A DNA stretch of 27,883 nt from Clostridiaceae bacterium UBA6085 (GCA_002428605.1 DIXH01000087.1:1-27883); one strand, 5' to 3'. Positions 1 through 8,931 are shown, numbered from the stretch's first letter. Numbers and translations are program-made. Notes: generated from the letters alone by a model not told the origin.

Positions 1-1
1 C

Positions 2-295
2 AACAGCCTGCTTTACAAGGCCGGCATAAACTTCCCGCTCCTGGCATACAGGGAAATGACCGGAGGGACCGTACTCCACGACAGGAAGACCTATGACACC
101 GGTATCTATTTCAGATACCTATACGAGGACCTCCTTGCGATGAGGGAATATGCCCGTGCAGGACAGCTTTCAAAGACGTCCATGGCTCTTTCTCTCCTTA
201 AGCGAAAGGCACCTGCCATACTTGAGCTTGGAGACCTGAAGCCTGGAGTCGCATTCCTCAGGATGGTTTACGGGAAAGTTAAGAAGAAGGGCTGA
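2..295 (+). CDS. C-terminal fragment, probable ATP-grasp enzyme
   Basis: This is the 3' end of a gene that begins before the window; the frame is open from base 2 to a TGA at 293-295. The visible 97 residues begin NSLLYKAGINFPLLAYREM, which resembles the end of the ATP-grasp fold, where an E-x-N-x-R stretch is followed by an 'AGINFP' helix leading into a C-terminal helical tail. The rest (YEDLLAMREYARAGQ and a basic end, YGKVKKKG) fits a helical tail. The catalytic part lies outside the window, so substrate and reaction cannot be stated. It is followed directly by a strong hairpin terminator and converges with the V-type ATPase operon. The ATP-grasp assignment is inference from a short tail; another carboxylate-amine ligase or a related glycan or peptide ligase is possible. 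Confidence 0.5.
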   Translation, partial: NSLLYKAGINFPLLAYREMTGGTVLHDRKTYDTGIYFRYLYEDLLAMREYARAGQLSKTSMALSLLKRKAPAILELGDLKPGVAFLRMVYGKVKKKG

Positions 296-342
296 AAAAA
301 ATCAAATGCTCCGATCGTTCATCCCATAAGGCCTGTACGATA

Positions 343-386
343 AGAGAGGGCGGCATGCTGGTCTGCATGCCGCCCTCTCTTTTTTT
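343..386 (+). terminator. Strong rho-independent terminator between convergent genes
   Basis: A perfect 16-bp inverted repeat (343-358 with 365-380, arm AGAGAGGGCGGCATGC) has a 6-base loop (TGGTCT) and is followed by six T on the + strand (381-386). It ends the + strand gene 2-295. Read on the - strand, the same hairpin sits directly after the stop of the ATPase D gene, but the following bases are TTATCG rather than a T run. It probably also halts the ATPase operon, less efficiently. Confidence 0.93.
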
Positions 387-387
387 G

Positions 388-1038
388 TTATGCTGTTTCC
401 TGCGATTTCTGGATGATGTCCTTGACCTTCATGAGCCTCGTTATGGTACTTCTCTCATTCTCGTCAAGCTTCATCCTGATGAACTTGATGGTCTCCTTAA
501 GTTCAGGTATGGTCCTGTATTCCAGGGCGTTTACCCTTCTTCTGGTCTTTTCGATCTCGTCAGCCATCAGCTGGCAGGACTTCTCCACCTCCGCAAGCTC
601 AAGTAGCTTGGGCATTATGGAGTAGAGCTTTGAAATGGCGTCGTCAAGCTCAGAGGAGGTCTGGGCAAATCCGTAGGGATATATGCTGCCCTCATCGCCT
701 TCGAGCTTCCTTATGAAATTCATCACAGGAACGTTGACGCTCATTATGTTCTTTTTCTTGATGTCCACTGTTATGCTTTCCTTTGGGAAAGCGACAGCTT
801 CCTGAAGGAACTCCGGAGACATTATTGCACTCGCAACCAGAAACTCCTTGAAGGATTTCTGGAGTTCTGACTCAACCTCGACTCTCAGTGCCTTGTTTCG
901 CCTGATCATCTCGATGAACCTTCTCATGAGCTCATCCTGCTTGTCCTTGAGGAGCTTGTGGCCTCTGGAAGCGGTGGACAGCCTAACCTTGAGCTTTGTG
1001 AGCTCCATTCGGGTAGGGTTCACATTGAGCTTAGCCAT
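388..1038 (-). CDS. ntpD: V/A-type ATPase subunit D (central stalk)
   Basis: Subunit D of a V/A-type ATPase, 216 residues. With subunit F it forms the central rotor shaft that turns inside the A3B3 head and couples it to the membrane ring. The N-terminus (LNVNPTRMELTKLKVRLSTA, residues 4-23) is the characteristic start of the family, and both ends are long amphipathic helices expected to pair as the coiled-coil shaft. The C-terminal helix contains the conserved RRVNALEYRTIPELKETI stretch. The ATG is preceded by AAGGAG, and the gene begins two bases after the B stop. It is the last gene of the operon and ends next to the 343-386 hairpin. Length is normal for the family. Confidence 0.97.
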   Translation of the reverse strand: MAKLNVNPTRMELTKLKVRLSTASRGHKLLKDKQDELMRRFIEMIRRNKALRVEVESELQKSFKEFLVASAIMSPEFLQEAVAFPKESITVDIKKKNIMSVNVPVMNFIRKLEGDEGSIYPYGFAQTSSELDDAISKLYSIMPKLLELAEVEKSCQLMADEIEKTRRRVNALEYRTIPELKETIKFIRMKLDENERSTITRLMKVKDIIQKSQETA

Positions 1039-1040
1039 GG

Positions 1041-2429
1041 CTATTCAACTCCTTTGGTCTCTTGGGGCATGTACTTTTCAATGTACTCGTCCCTTATCCT
1101 CTTCAGCTCTGTCCTTGGAAGTATCGTAAGAAGCTCCCATCCAAGTTCAAGCGTATCCTTTATTTCCCTGTTGTTGTCATAGCCCTGGCTGACATATCTC
1201 TTCTCGAACGCATCCGCAAAATCAGCGAATGCCTTATCAGTCTCGGAAAGTGCTGATTCACCAAGTATTACAGCCAGCTCCTTAGCTTCTTTACCGGTCG
1301 CATAGGCTGCGAAAAGCTGGTTCATGGTGTCTGCATGGTCTTCCCTTGTCTTGTTCTTACCGATACCCTTGTCCTTCAGCCTTGAAAGCGAAGGAAGAAC
1401 GTCTATCGGTGGCTGGATACCCTTCTTGTACAGGTCTCTTGAAAGGATTATCTGTCCCTCGGTGATATATCCTGTAAGGTCAGGTATCGGATGCGTCTTG
1501 TCATCCTCAGGCATGGTAAGTATCGGGATCTGGGTTATGGATCCGCTTCTTCCCTTTATCCTTCCGGCTCTCTCATATATGGTTGAAAGGTCGGTATAAA
1601 GATATCCGGGATATCCTCTTCTTCCTGGTACTTCCTTCCTGGCTGCTGATGTCTCTCTCAGGGCTTCAGCGTAGTTGGTAAGGTCAGTCAGTATTACAAG
1701 TACGTGCATGCCCTTCTCGAAGGCAAGGTACTCTGCGCAGGTAAGCGCCATTCTTGGTGTAGCTATTCTCTCTATGGCAGGGTCGTCAGCAAGGTTCATG
1801 AAAAGCACTGCCCTGTCGATAGCTCCGGTCTTGTTGAAGTCATCCTTGAAGAACTGAGCCTCTTCAAAGGTTATACCCATTGCAGCGAATACAACGGCGA
1901 ACTTGTCGCCCTTGCCGAGGACCCTCGCCTGCCTTGCGATCTGAGCTGCAAGGTCTGCGTGCGGAAGTCCTGACCCTGAGAATATGGGCAGCTTCTGTCC
2001 TCTTACCAGTGTGTTCAGTCCGTCAATGGCTGATATTCCCGTCTGTATGAACTCGGACGGGTAATCCCTGGAAACCGGGTTTATCGGAACTCCGTTGATG
2101 TCCAGCCTCTTCTCCGGTATTATCTTGGGTCCGCCGTCTTTTGGCCTTCCAAGTCCGTCGAAGATCCTTCCTATCATGTCCTCGGAAACTCCAAGTTCAA
2201 GCGGCTTGCCAAGGAATCTGACCTTGGTGTCCCTCAGGTTGATTCCTGCCGAACCCTCGAAAAGCTGTACCATGGCCTTGTCCCCGTTGACCTCAAGGAC
2301 TCTTCCCCTTCTCTTTTCACCGGTCTGGAGTTCGATCTCCACCAGTTCTTCGTACTTAATTCCTTCTACCCCGTCGACAACCATAAGCGGTCCGACGACT
2401 TCGCGGACGGTCCTGTACTCTTTAAGCAT
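1041..2429 (-). CDS. ntpB: V/A-type ATPase subunit B (non-catalytic head subunit)
   Basis: Subunit B, 462 residues, the regulatory partner of A in the A3B3 head. It has the family start (EYRTVREVVGPLMVVDGVEG) and the RecA-like core. Where A has a Walker A loop, this protein has FSGSGLPHADLAAQIARQA (about 150-168), which lacks the GxxxxGKT pattern and so marks it as the non-catalytic homologue. The conserved RGYPGYLYTDLSTIYERAGR segment is present. Its ATG overlaps the end of the A gene by 8 bases (ATGCTTAA), with AAGGAGG 9 bases upstream inside A, so translation is likely coupled. Length is normal. Confidence 0.98.
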   Translation of the reverse strand: MLKEYRTVREVVGPLMVVDGVEGIKYEELVEIELQTGEKRRGRVLEVNGDKAMVQLFEGSAGINLRDTKVRFLGKPLELGVSEDMIGRIFDGLGRPKDGGPKIIPEKRLDINGVPINPVSRDYPSEFIQTGISAIDGLNTLVRGQKLPIFSGSGLPHADLAAQIARQARVLGKGDKFAVVFAAMGITFEEAQFFKDDFNKTGAIDRAVLFMNLADDPAIERIATPRMALTCAEYLAFEKGMHVLVILTDLTNYAEALRETSAARKEVPGRRGYPGYLYTDLSTIYERAGRIKGRSGSITQIPILTMPEDDKTHPIPDLTGYITEGQIILSRDLYKKGIQPPIDVLPSLSRLKDKGIGKNKTREDHADTMNQLFAAYATGKEAKELAVILGESALSETDKAFADFADAFEKRYVSQGYDNNREIKDTLELGWELLTILPRTELKRIRDEYIEKYMPQETKGVE

Positions 2430-4185
2430 TAAGGATTCCTCCTTCCTCTATGAGGTCGTCCACGGCTTTGACAAGCTCCTTCATAACCTCTGTGATTTTT
2501 GATATTTCACTTTCAGGCAGGTACTTCATTCTTGCGATCCTGTCCCTGACCTTAAGCTTGATTATGTCGTTAAGGTATATGCCGTTGTCAAGCGCCCTCT
2601 TTCCTTCATCATAGAAGGCAAGCACGCACTTCAGCATGAGGTTCTGCTTGTCCAGCGAGCTGTAGGTATCCACTTCGTGGAACGCATTCTGCTGAAGGTA
2701 GTCCTCTCTTATCGACTTTGCAGCTTCCAGCTTCAGCTGGTCGCCCTCGGAAAGGGAATCCCTTCCGACAAGCCTTACTATTTCCTGGAGTCCTGATTCT
2801 TCCTGAAGAAGAGCCATTGCCTTTGCCCTGTTTGAGGCGAAGGTGTTCTCCACATTGGCATCCATCCACTTGTCTACCTTTGTCTGGTAGAGCGAATATG
2901 AATTCATCCAGTTGATCGCAGGGAAGTGCCTCCTGTATGCGAGGTTCGCATCCAGTCCCCAGAATACCTTGACGATCCTCAGGGTCGCCTGCGATACAGG
3001 TTCGGAGATGTCTCCTCCTGGAGGTGATACCGCACCTATTACTGTTATCGCGCCCTGTCTTCCGTCTGATCCTGTGCATACGACCTTTCCTGACCTCTCA
3101 TAGAAGTCGGCGGCTCTTGAACCCAGGTAAGCCGGGTATCCTTCATCGCCAGGCATCTCTTCAAGTCTTCCGGACATCTCCCTCAGGGCCTCGGCCCATC
3201 TGGAGGTTGAGTCAGCCATTATGGCCACGGAGTATCCCATGTCCCTGAAATATTCCGCTATTGTTATGCCTGTGTATATGGAGGCCTCTCTGGCCGCAAC
3301 AGGCATGTTGGATGTGTTTGCTATGAGCACTGTCCTCTTCATGAGCGATTCTCCGGTCTTGGGGTCCTTTATCTCAGGGAACTCCATAAGAACGTCCGTC
3401 ATCTCGTTTCCGCGCTCTCCGCAGCCTACATAGACGACTATCTCTGAATCTGCCCATTTTGCCAATTGATGCTGAACGACAGTCTTTCCTGAACCGAAAG
3501 GTCCCGGAACTGCCGCAGTACCGCCCTTTGATACCGGGAAGAATGTGTCAATTACCCTCTGTCCTGTAACAAGAGGTGCATCAGGATTCAGCTTGTGGTC
3601 ATAAGGCCTTCCGCGCCTTACAGGCCACTTCTGGATCATGTTAAGCTTTGTTCCGTCCTCCAGTGTGCAGACCGTGTCAGCGACAGTGAAGTCACCTTCA
3701 GCTATAGCCTTGACGACACCTGAAACGCCCTTCGGGACCATTATCCTGTGCTCGATTATTGATGTTTCCTGGACTGTTCCGATGATGTCACCATGGGAAA
3801 CGCTGTCTCCAGCCTTTACCGTTGGAACAAAATGCCAAACCTTTTCCCTGTCAAGCGCAGGTACTTCGACTCCCTTCACAAGGAAGTCCCCCACCAGCTC
3901 TCTAATAGAGGTCAGAGGTCTCTGTATGCCGTCAAACATGGACTCAAGAAGTCCGGGTCCCAGCTCGACCGAAAGAGGCAAGCCTGTCGTATAGACCGGC
4001 TCTCCTGGTCCGATGCCTGTAGTTTCCTCGTATACCTGTATGGAGGCTCTGTCGCCTCTCATTTCTATTATCTCTCCGATGAGCTTATTGTCTGAAACCT
4101 TTACAACGTCATAGACGTTGGCGTCATCCATTCCCTCGGCAACAACCAAGGGACCGGATACTTTGATTATCTTTCCTACTTTCAA
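2422..4185 (-). CDS. ntpA: V/A-type ATPase catalytic subunit A
   Basis: Catalytic subunit A, 587 residues, which hydrolyses or makes ATP in the A3B3 head. The Walker A loop GPFGSGKT is at residues 228-235, and CGERGNEM with the catalytic-site GER motif is at about 255-262. The family-specific non-homologous insert lies between the N-terminal barrel and the nucleotide domain (about 110-185). The chosen start is TTG at 4185 (TTGAAAGTAGGA), because GGGGAG lies 6 bases upstream and homologues begin at this residue; no better ATG exists nearby. It follows subunit F with a 14-base gap and overlaps B by 8 bases. The rare start codon in the largest subunit may tune its dosage; that is inference. Confidence 0.98.
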   Translation of the reverse strand: MKVGKIIKVSGPLVVAEGMDDANVYDVVKVSDNKLIGEIIEMRGDRASIQVYEETTGIGPGEPVYTTGLPLSVELGPGLLESMFDGIQRPLTSIRELVGDFLVKGVEVPALDREKVWHFVPTVKAGDSVSHGDIIGTVQETSIIEHRIMVPKGVSGVVKAIAEGDFTVADTVCTLEDGTKLNMIQKWPVRRGRPYDHKLNPDAPLVTGQRVIDTFFPVSKGGTAAVPGPFGSGKTVVQHQLAKWADSEIVVYVGCGERGNEMTDVLMEFPEIKDPKTGESLMKRTVLIANTSNMPVAAREASIYTGITIAEYFRDMGYSVAIMADSTSRWAEALREMSGRLEEMPGDEGYPAYLGSRAADFYERSGKVVCTGSDGRQGAITVIGAVSPPGGDISEPVSQATLRIVKVFWGLDANLAYRRHFPAINWMNSYSLYQTKVDKWMDANVENTFASNRAKAMALLQEESGLQEIVRLVGRDSLSEGDQLKLEAAKSIREDYLQQNAFHEVDTYSSLDKQNLMLKCVLAFYDEGKRALDNGIYLNDIIKLKVRDRIARMKYLPESEISKITEVMKELVKAVDDLIEEGGILNA

Positions 4186-4199
4186 TCTAAGCTCCCCTT

Positions 4200-4508
4200 C
4201 TACAAAATATTTGAACCAACGGCTTTTTCAACATTTGCGTTGATCCTTCTGAGGCCTATGGAAAGGGATCCCTGGTTGCTCGGAATGAGTATAACCGCAG
4301 GAACTATCTCCTTGTTGTATCTTTCAACGGTCTCTGGGATCAGCTCAGCCATCTGCTCAGTGATGAAGATGATACCGTATTTCCTTGCGGCCAGGGTATC
4401 AACTGCCTTTCTTGCCTCGTCCTTGTCCAAAACGGGATAGACATCGACTCCAAGCGCCTTGAAGGCAAGTATGGAATCCTTGTCGCCCACAACTCCTATC
4501 TTATACAT
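4200..4508 (-). CDS. ntpG: V/A-type ATPase subunit F (central stalk)
   Basis: Subunit F (NtpG in E. hirae naming), 102 residues from the chosen ATG. It is a small alpha/beta protein that binds subunit D in the central stalk. It starts MYKIGVVGDKDSILAFKALG, the family pattern, and carries the conserved FITEQMAELIPETV and AVILIPSNQGSLSIGL stretches before the terminal VEKAVGSNIL. I chose the ATG at 4508, which overlaps the C gene by 8 bases exactly as B overlaps A. An in-frame GTG at 4517 (adding three residues, better spaced from AAAGG) is the alternative. Between C and A in the operon. Confidence 0.95.
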   Translation of the reverse strand: MYKIGVVGDKDSILAFKALGVDVYPVLDKDEARKAVDTLAARKYGIIFITEQMAELIPETVERYNKEIVPAVILIPSNQGSLSIGLRRINANVEKAVGSNIL

Positions 4509-5502
4509 AAAGCTCACGCAGCCTTTCCCTGATTGATTCAGGTGAGATCTTGTTAAGCTTCGACACCATTATGATCCTCAGTGCCTTCATCTCGGCCTCT
4601 TTGGCTGCGAGGTAGGAGAATACCGGCTCAGGTCCGAAGACAATGGACTTGGATGCAATGTTCAGCTTCATGAGGTAATTGTCGAGGATCCTCTCGAATT
4701 CCGAAAGCCTCATGGTCTTCTGATATGACTCCAGACCCTTCCTAAGCTCGTCGCTTATCCTGTAGCCCTTGAACTTGTTCATCATGGTCTCTACAGTGTC
4801 CGAAAGGGATAGAAGTATGTCACCCTTAGGGATGCTGCCGCCATCTATTATGGCTTCCTCAAGGAACCTGATGTCCTTTTCAAGCCTCTTCACCCTGACC
4901 AGAGTCTTTACGTTTGTAAAGTCTATGATAGTACTGACATAGTCTGTGAAAAGCGGTATTCCGGACTCATCTGCCACTGCAGAGAGATGTGCGAAATAAT
5001 GCCTGTCCAGTATCATGTCTGTCCTCTGGGGATCTCCTGTCGCTTCCATGTCCTTTGATGCCTCAATGAGGGCATCCCTTAGTCTCGGCTCAACATCCCT
5101 CAGGTCCCCGGCAGCATATGCCGCCTTTACCTTCTGGATGTCCCTGCCTCCAAGATTAACGTACATTTCCTTGAAATCAGCCTTCATGGCTGTCTCCTTG
5201 ACGAGCACCTTTAGGTTGTGGTAGTCGTACTTAAGTGAAAGTATCTCCACCACAGAACTTTCGGTTGTCATCTCGCCTACGAGCTTGTATACCCTTTTGA
5301 GCTCCTGCGAGAGAATCCTCTCGTAATCCTCGCCCCTTGCGACTCCGGCCATGGATGACTGGTATTCAGTTTCAGCCAGTATCTTCAGAGCCTCGTCAAT
5401 ATCCCTTGCGTCTACCATCCTCTCTATCCTTGCCTTGGTAAGGAGTCTGGTCTCCAGGACCCTGGTCCTGGTAACAGCCTGGGCGAAATCCATTCTGTTC
5501 AT
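4501..5502 (-). CDS. ntpC: V/A-type ATPase subunit C (rotor cap, d-like)
   Basis: Subunit C (equivalent to eukaryotic subunit d), 333 residues. It forms a funnel between the central stalk and the proteolipid ring. The protein is almost wholly alpha-helical, with three repeated segments typical of the family; the N-terminal VTRTRVLETRLLTKARIERMV and the central DFTNVKTLVRVKRL are diagnostic. The C-terminus EAEMKALRIIMVSKLNKIS is the conserved closing helix. The ATG has AGGAGGT 5 bases upstream in the short gap after E. It overlaps subunit F by 8 bases. Length is close to the family norm. Confidence 0.95.
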   Translation of the reverse strand: MNRMDFAQAVTRTRVLETRLLTKARIERMVDARDIDEALKILAETEYQSSMAGVARGEDYERILSQELKRVYKLVGEMTTESSVVEILSLKYDYHNLKVLVKETAMKADFKEMYVNLGGRDIQKVKAAYAAGDLRDVEPRLRDALIEASKDMEATGDPQRTDMILDRHYFAHLSAVADESGIPLFTDYVSTIIDFTNVKTLVRVKRLEKDIRFLEEAIIDGGSIPKGDILLSLSDTVETMMNKFKGYRISDELRKGLESYQKTMRLSEFERILDNYLMKLNIASKSIVFGPEPVFSYLAAKEAEMKALRIIMVSKLNKISPESIRERLRELYV

Positions 5503-5511
5503 AAGTACCTC

Positions 5512-6069
5512 CTATTCCTTGAAAAGAGCGGAGGCTACATCTGCTTCGAGCTCGTCCCTGAGAAAGTCAACCATATCTCCGAAGGTGTAGTTAAGCAGTA
5601 CTCCCTTGTCCTTGACAAGGAATCCCGAGGCTGATGCCTCTTCGTCAGAGACCTTGAAGCCAAGGTCAAGTGCCTTTACCTTCTCCTTCATGGGGGCGGT
5701 CACGATAAGTGTCTCGGTGCCCTTGAGAGTGAGACCTGCTAAGGTATCCTTCAGATACTTTACATAGTCTTCATCGCCGAGCTCAACCAGGCTTTTCTTC
5801 GCAAGGTCAAAGACCCTGTCGATTATTCCCTGCTTTGCCTTCAGGCTTTCATTCCTTACTTTGAGCTCTCCGTTGGAGATCACCCTTTCTTTCAAGAGGT
5901 TGGCTTCGAAGGCTGCCTTTTCTATGATCCTGTTCTTCCTGTCGTTCGCTTCCTTGATCTTCGAATCAACAAGATCTTCCTTGACCTTGACTGAATCATC
6001 GAGGATGGCCTGGGCTTTTTCCCTGGCGTCCGCGAGGATCTTCTCGGTCAGATTGTCCAGATTTGACAT
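5512..6069 (-). CDS. ntpE: V/A-type ATPase subunit E (peripheral stalk)
   Basis: Subunit E, 185 residues, which pairs with the H/G-type subunit to make the peripheral stalk. The first ~95 residues are a charged helix rich in K, E and A with no aromatic residues (ILADAREKAQAILDDSVK), as expected for the long stalk coiled coil. The C-terminal half is an alpha/beta domain with the conserved hydrophobic pattern GFLVKDKGVLLNYTFGDM. GAGGGA lies just before the ATG. It lies between K and C with short gaps. Similarity is lower than for A or B, but order and architecture leave little doubt. Confidence 0.93.
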   Translation of the reverse strand: MSNLDNLTEKILADAREKAQAILDDSVKVKEDLVDSKIKEANDRKNRIIEKAAFEANLLKERVISNGELKVRNESLKAKQGIIDRVFDLAKKSLVELGDEDYVKYLKDTLAGLTLKGTETLIVTAPMKEKVKALDLGFKVSDEEASASGFLVKDKGVLLNYTFGDMVDFLRDELEADVASALFKE

Positions 6070-6116
6070 TCCCTCACATCCTTCCTATATTTTCTCGTGA
6101 AACCTTCAGGCAGAGC

Positions 6117-6596
6117 CTAGAAAGTCACCGCATTGAGAAGTATTAGGGATATGACGAATGAAAGAAGTGCATATGTCTCAACCATTACGGCGTATATTAT
6201 ACCCTTTGTGGAGTGCTCTTCGTTCTTTGCAAGTATTGCAAGTCCTGCCGCTGCAGTTCTGCCCTGTGCTATTGCCGAAACCCAGCCGACGAATGCTATC
6301 GGAAGGCAGGCTATGAATATGTACATTCCCTCCTGGATGGAAAGGCCAGCGTCAAGCTTACCGAGAGCCATAAGTCCTATAACGAAACCATAGAGACCCT
6401 GTGTACCTGGAAGGAGCTGAAGCACGAGTGACTTACCGAATTTCTGAGGTTCTTCTACTATAAGGCCTGTAGCTGCCTCACCGACAAGTCCGACACCCTT
6501 AGCTGAACCGAATCCTGAGAATATTACCGCGAATGCTATACCGAGTACCGCAAAAACAACGCCACCATTATCAAACAAGAACTGTGAAAAAGTCAT
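6117..6596 (-). CDS. ntpK: V-type ATPase proteolipid subunit K, sodium-type
   Basis: Proteolipid, 159 residues with four membrane helices (two fused hairpins, the 16-kDa form). It forms the rotating c/K ring. From memory of E. hirae NtpK, the Na+ ligands L61, T64, Q65, Q110 and E139 correspond here to L62, T65, Q66, Q111 and E140, in the motifs LLPGTQGLYGF, SAIAQGRTAAAG and VMVETYALLSF. Only the second hairpin has the ion-binding Glu, as in the E. hirae protein. This supports Na+ rather than H+ coupling. The ATG is preceded by GGAGG and lies 16 bases after the I gene. Confidence 0.97.
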   Translation of the reverse strand: MTFSQFLFDNGGVVFAVLGIAFAVIFSGFGSAKGVGLVGEAATGLIVEEPQKFGKSLVLQLLPGTQGLYGFVIGLMALGKLDAGLSIQEGMYIFIACLPIAFVGWVSAIAQGRTAAAGLAILAKNEEHSTKGIIYAVMVETYALLSFVISLILLNAVTF

Positions 6597-6612
6597 TTAC
6601 ATTTCCTCCTAA

Positions 6613-8556
6613 CTACTTTAAATTGATGTATTTTGAAGCATTTTTGAATAAATTGAATGGCTTTCCGCCGCCTGTGTAGAATTTCCCGAAGAACTCAACA
6701 TAAGTGAGCCTTGAGGTATGCACATAAGCGCCAAGCAGGCTCAGGAATATGTTGAAAGCCTGTCCGACAACGAACAGAACTATTCCGAAGAGTATTCCTA
6801 TTATCCCCATTCCTGAAAGCATACCTATCATCATGTTTATCGCTGATGCTATGAAGCCTCCTGAAAGTCCGAGTGCCATGAGCCTTGAATAGGATACGAA
6901 GTCACCTACGTAGCTTGATATGCCATAAAGGCTGTAAAGTCCGCCTGCAGCCTTGCCGACTATGGACTTGTTTTCTCTTCCGCCAGTTACTACGATACCG
7001 CCCATTCCGACTATCATAAGGACCATTGAAACGGTCTTGACTGCCGGTGGAAGGTCAAGGAACATCGGAATAAGGAAGCCTATGGCACCGATAAGGGCCA
7101 TATACCAGAAACCTGCGTCAAACAGGGCTCCAATCGGGTCTCCTCCCCTGACATAAAGGAAAGCCTTTACGCCAAGTGCAAAGAATACGTGGACCAGACC
7201 GAATATGATCGACATTATGAGTATCATCATATAGTCCTTCGCAGGGTCGATCAGTCCCGGGATCTTTATTATCCCTCCGAAGAAGGAGCCGTAGATCGCA
7301 CCCCAGAATATGGTGGGGATGCTCAGATAGAAGAAGAACCTTATGAACTTCTCCGTGCTTTCCGAAAGGTTTGCCATCTTGAGTATCACGGCGGTTCCTA
7401 TCAGCATGAGGGCACCATATCCCACGTCCGCAACCATCATTCCAAAGAAGAAAAGGTAGAACGGAGCAAGGAGAGGTGTAGGGTCTATTTCATTATACTG
7501 CGGCAGCGCATACATCGCTGTAAGCGACTCGAAGGTCTGGTTGACCTTGTTGTTCTTTAGGAGTATGGGTATGTCGCTTTCATCGGCAGCTTCCTTGACA
7601 TCCAGATAGTAGGCGTTCTTCTGGGACGCCTCCACAGCCTTCCTGAAATCACCGGCCATTTCCGTCGGGATATAGCCTCGTATAACATTCACGCTGTCTG
7701 TCCTGAGGAAGTTCTCTGAAGCATGGAGCCGTACCTTCTTATTCATTAGGTATTCGTAGTAGACTTCAAGGTCAGGCAGATTAACTGCCATCTCCTTTAT
7801 CTCGTTCTTTACAGCTTCCCTTTCCGACTTGAGTACAGCGAGCCTCTCGGCTATCTTGTGCATCTCCCTGTCGGGCTCCTCGTCTCCTGATATCCTGATG
7901 CTTGAGAAGCTGTTGTTTCTCAGCACCTCGTTGACTGCATCCTTCTCTTCCTTTGATGAGATCGCAAGAAGATAGGATTCGTCCTTGCCTTCGCTGATCA
8001 CCTCATAGTAGGTGTAGTCGAAAGGCAGAAGTTCATTCATCAGCTTGTCCTTCAATTTCTTAGGCACTGTTCCGGTAAAGACTTCGCTCTGGCTGAAGCC
8101 TTTCATGGAGCCTACCGGATACCCTAAGGTCACCCAGGGCTTCAGTTCGTCAGATGCCGCGTTCAGCCTCATCTCTTCCTGGTTAAGGCTCTCGACCTTA
8201 CCCATCCTGTCCTTCAGGCTTTCATAAACAGGCTTGTAGTCATACGCGCCTGCTGTCTCTTCAAGACCTTCCAGTGTGAAGTTCGCCTTGCCCTTGATCA
8301 TCGCCTTGAATCCGGTTTCCCTCGAGTCATTCTTTGATAGTATCTCGAGAGCGTACTTGATGTTAGCGATGTCCTGGTCCACTTCGGTTATCCCCTCAGG
8401 AACGACCACGTCACGCAGTCCTTCTCCCTTGAGTGTCTCGTCATTGGCCAGGTCAGAAAAGTGCACATATCCGAACTTCTGCAGTTCATGGAGGAGGTCG
8501 TCCCTTTCGGAATCGAAGGCAAACAAGCTGAATGAGCTCATTTTAACTATCGCCAT
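6613..8556 (-). CDS. ntpI: V/A-type ATPase subunit I (stator membrane subunit, a-like)
   Basis: Subunit I, 647 residues, the membrane stator that carries the ion half-channels. Residues 1 to about 350 are a charged cytoplasmic domain with coiled-coil stretches; about 355-630 holds seven to eight membrane helices. The essential arginine that faces the ring Glu is R558 in VSYSRLMALGLSGG, and a second conserved Arg is R616 in HTSRLTYVEFFGKFY. The start MAIVKMSSFSLFAF matches the family; its ATG overlaps the end of the H gene by 14 bases, so the pair is probably coupled. Length is normal. Confidence 0.97.
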   Translation of the reverse strand: MAIVKMSSFSLFAFDSERDDLLHELQKFGYVHFSDLANDETLKGEGLRDVVVPEGITEVDQDIANIKYALEILSKNDSRETGFKAMIKGKANFTLEGLEETAGAYDYKPVYESLKDRMGKVESLNQEEMRLNAASDELKPWVTLGYPVGSMKGFSQSEVFTGTVPKKLKDKLMNELLPFDYTYYEVISEGKDESYLLAISSKEEKDAVNEVLRNNSFSSIRISGDEEPDREMHKIAERLAVLKSEREAVKNEIKEMAVNLPDLEVYYEYLMNKKVRLHASENFLRTDSVNVIRGYIPTEMAGDFRKAVEASQKNAYYLDVKEAADESDIPILLKNNKVNQTFESLTAMYALPQYNEIDPTPLLAPFYLFFFGMMVADVGYGALMLIGTAVILKMANLSESTEKFIRFFFYLSIPTIFWGAIYGSFFGGIIKIPGLIDPAKDYMMILIMSIIFGLVHVFFALGVKAFLYVRGGDPIGALFDAGFWYMALIGAIGFLIPMFLDLPPAVKTVSMVLMIVGMGGIVVTGGRENKSIVGKAAGGLYSLYGISSYVGDFVSYSRLMALGLSGGFIASAINMMIGMLSGMGIIGILFGIVLFVVGQAFNIFLSLLGAYVHTSRLTYVEFFGKFYTGGGKPFNLFKNASKYINLK

Positions 8557-8869
8557 TTGTCTTCACGATCCTCTCGATAATGATGTTCACCGCATCCTTC
8601 AGCTTGTCATCGCCGAGCGATGCGATATCCTTTGCAGCCTGCAGCCCTTTTTCAATAGCCGGCTTCGCAATTGCCTCCCCCTCTCTGACAGCAGAGGCCT
8701 TCAAATCTTCAGCTTCCTTTTCTGCCTTCTCGAGGATTTCTCTATATGACCTCTCAGCAGAAATTTCAGCTTCTCGTTTTGAATCTCTTGCCTTCTGTCC
8801 GGCTTCGAGCAGTATGTCCTTTGCCCTTTCTTCTGCTGCCTTTACAGCTTCGATCGCTTCTTTCGCCAC
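8543..8869 (-). CDS. ntpF: V/A-type ATPase subunit H/G (peripheral stalk)
   Basis: First gene of the ATPase operon, 108 residues, corresponding in position to E. hirae ntpF and archaeal ahaH. The sequence is a nearly continuous charged helix (A, E, K, R rich; no Trp, one Tyr), with the AEERAKDILLEAGQKARDSK pattern seen in subunit H/G, which pairs with subunit E in the peripheral stalk. The start is GTG at 8869, supported by GGTGGTGA just upstream; there is no competing ATG. It overlaps subunit I by 14 bases. Function rests on operon position and helix pattern, because the family is low in specific motifs. Confidence 0.9.
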   Translation of the reverse strand: MAKEAIEAVKAAEERAKDILLEAGQKARDSKREAEISAERSYREILEKAEKEAEDLKASAVREGEAIAKPAIEKGLQAAKDIASLGDDKLKDAVNIIIERIVKTNGDS

Positions 8870-8931
8870 TTTCTCACCACCTTTAAAGAAGAATAAGTAC
8901 CACTTAATATGATATAAATTACCGCATAGAC

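Noticed and set aside
2609..3079. Open frame inside ntpA, same strand, other frame (156 codons)
   Set aside because: Covered by ntpA and of low-complexity Arg-rich composition; no start signal.
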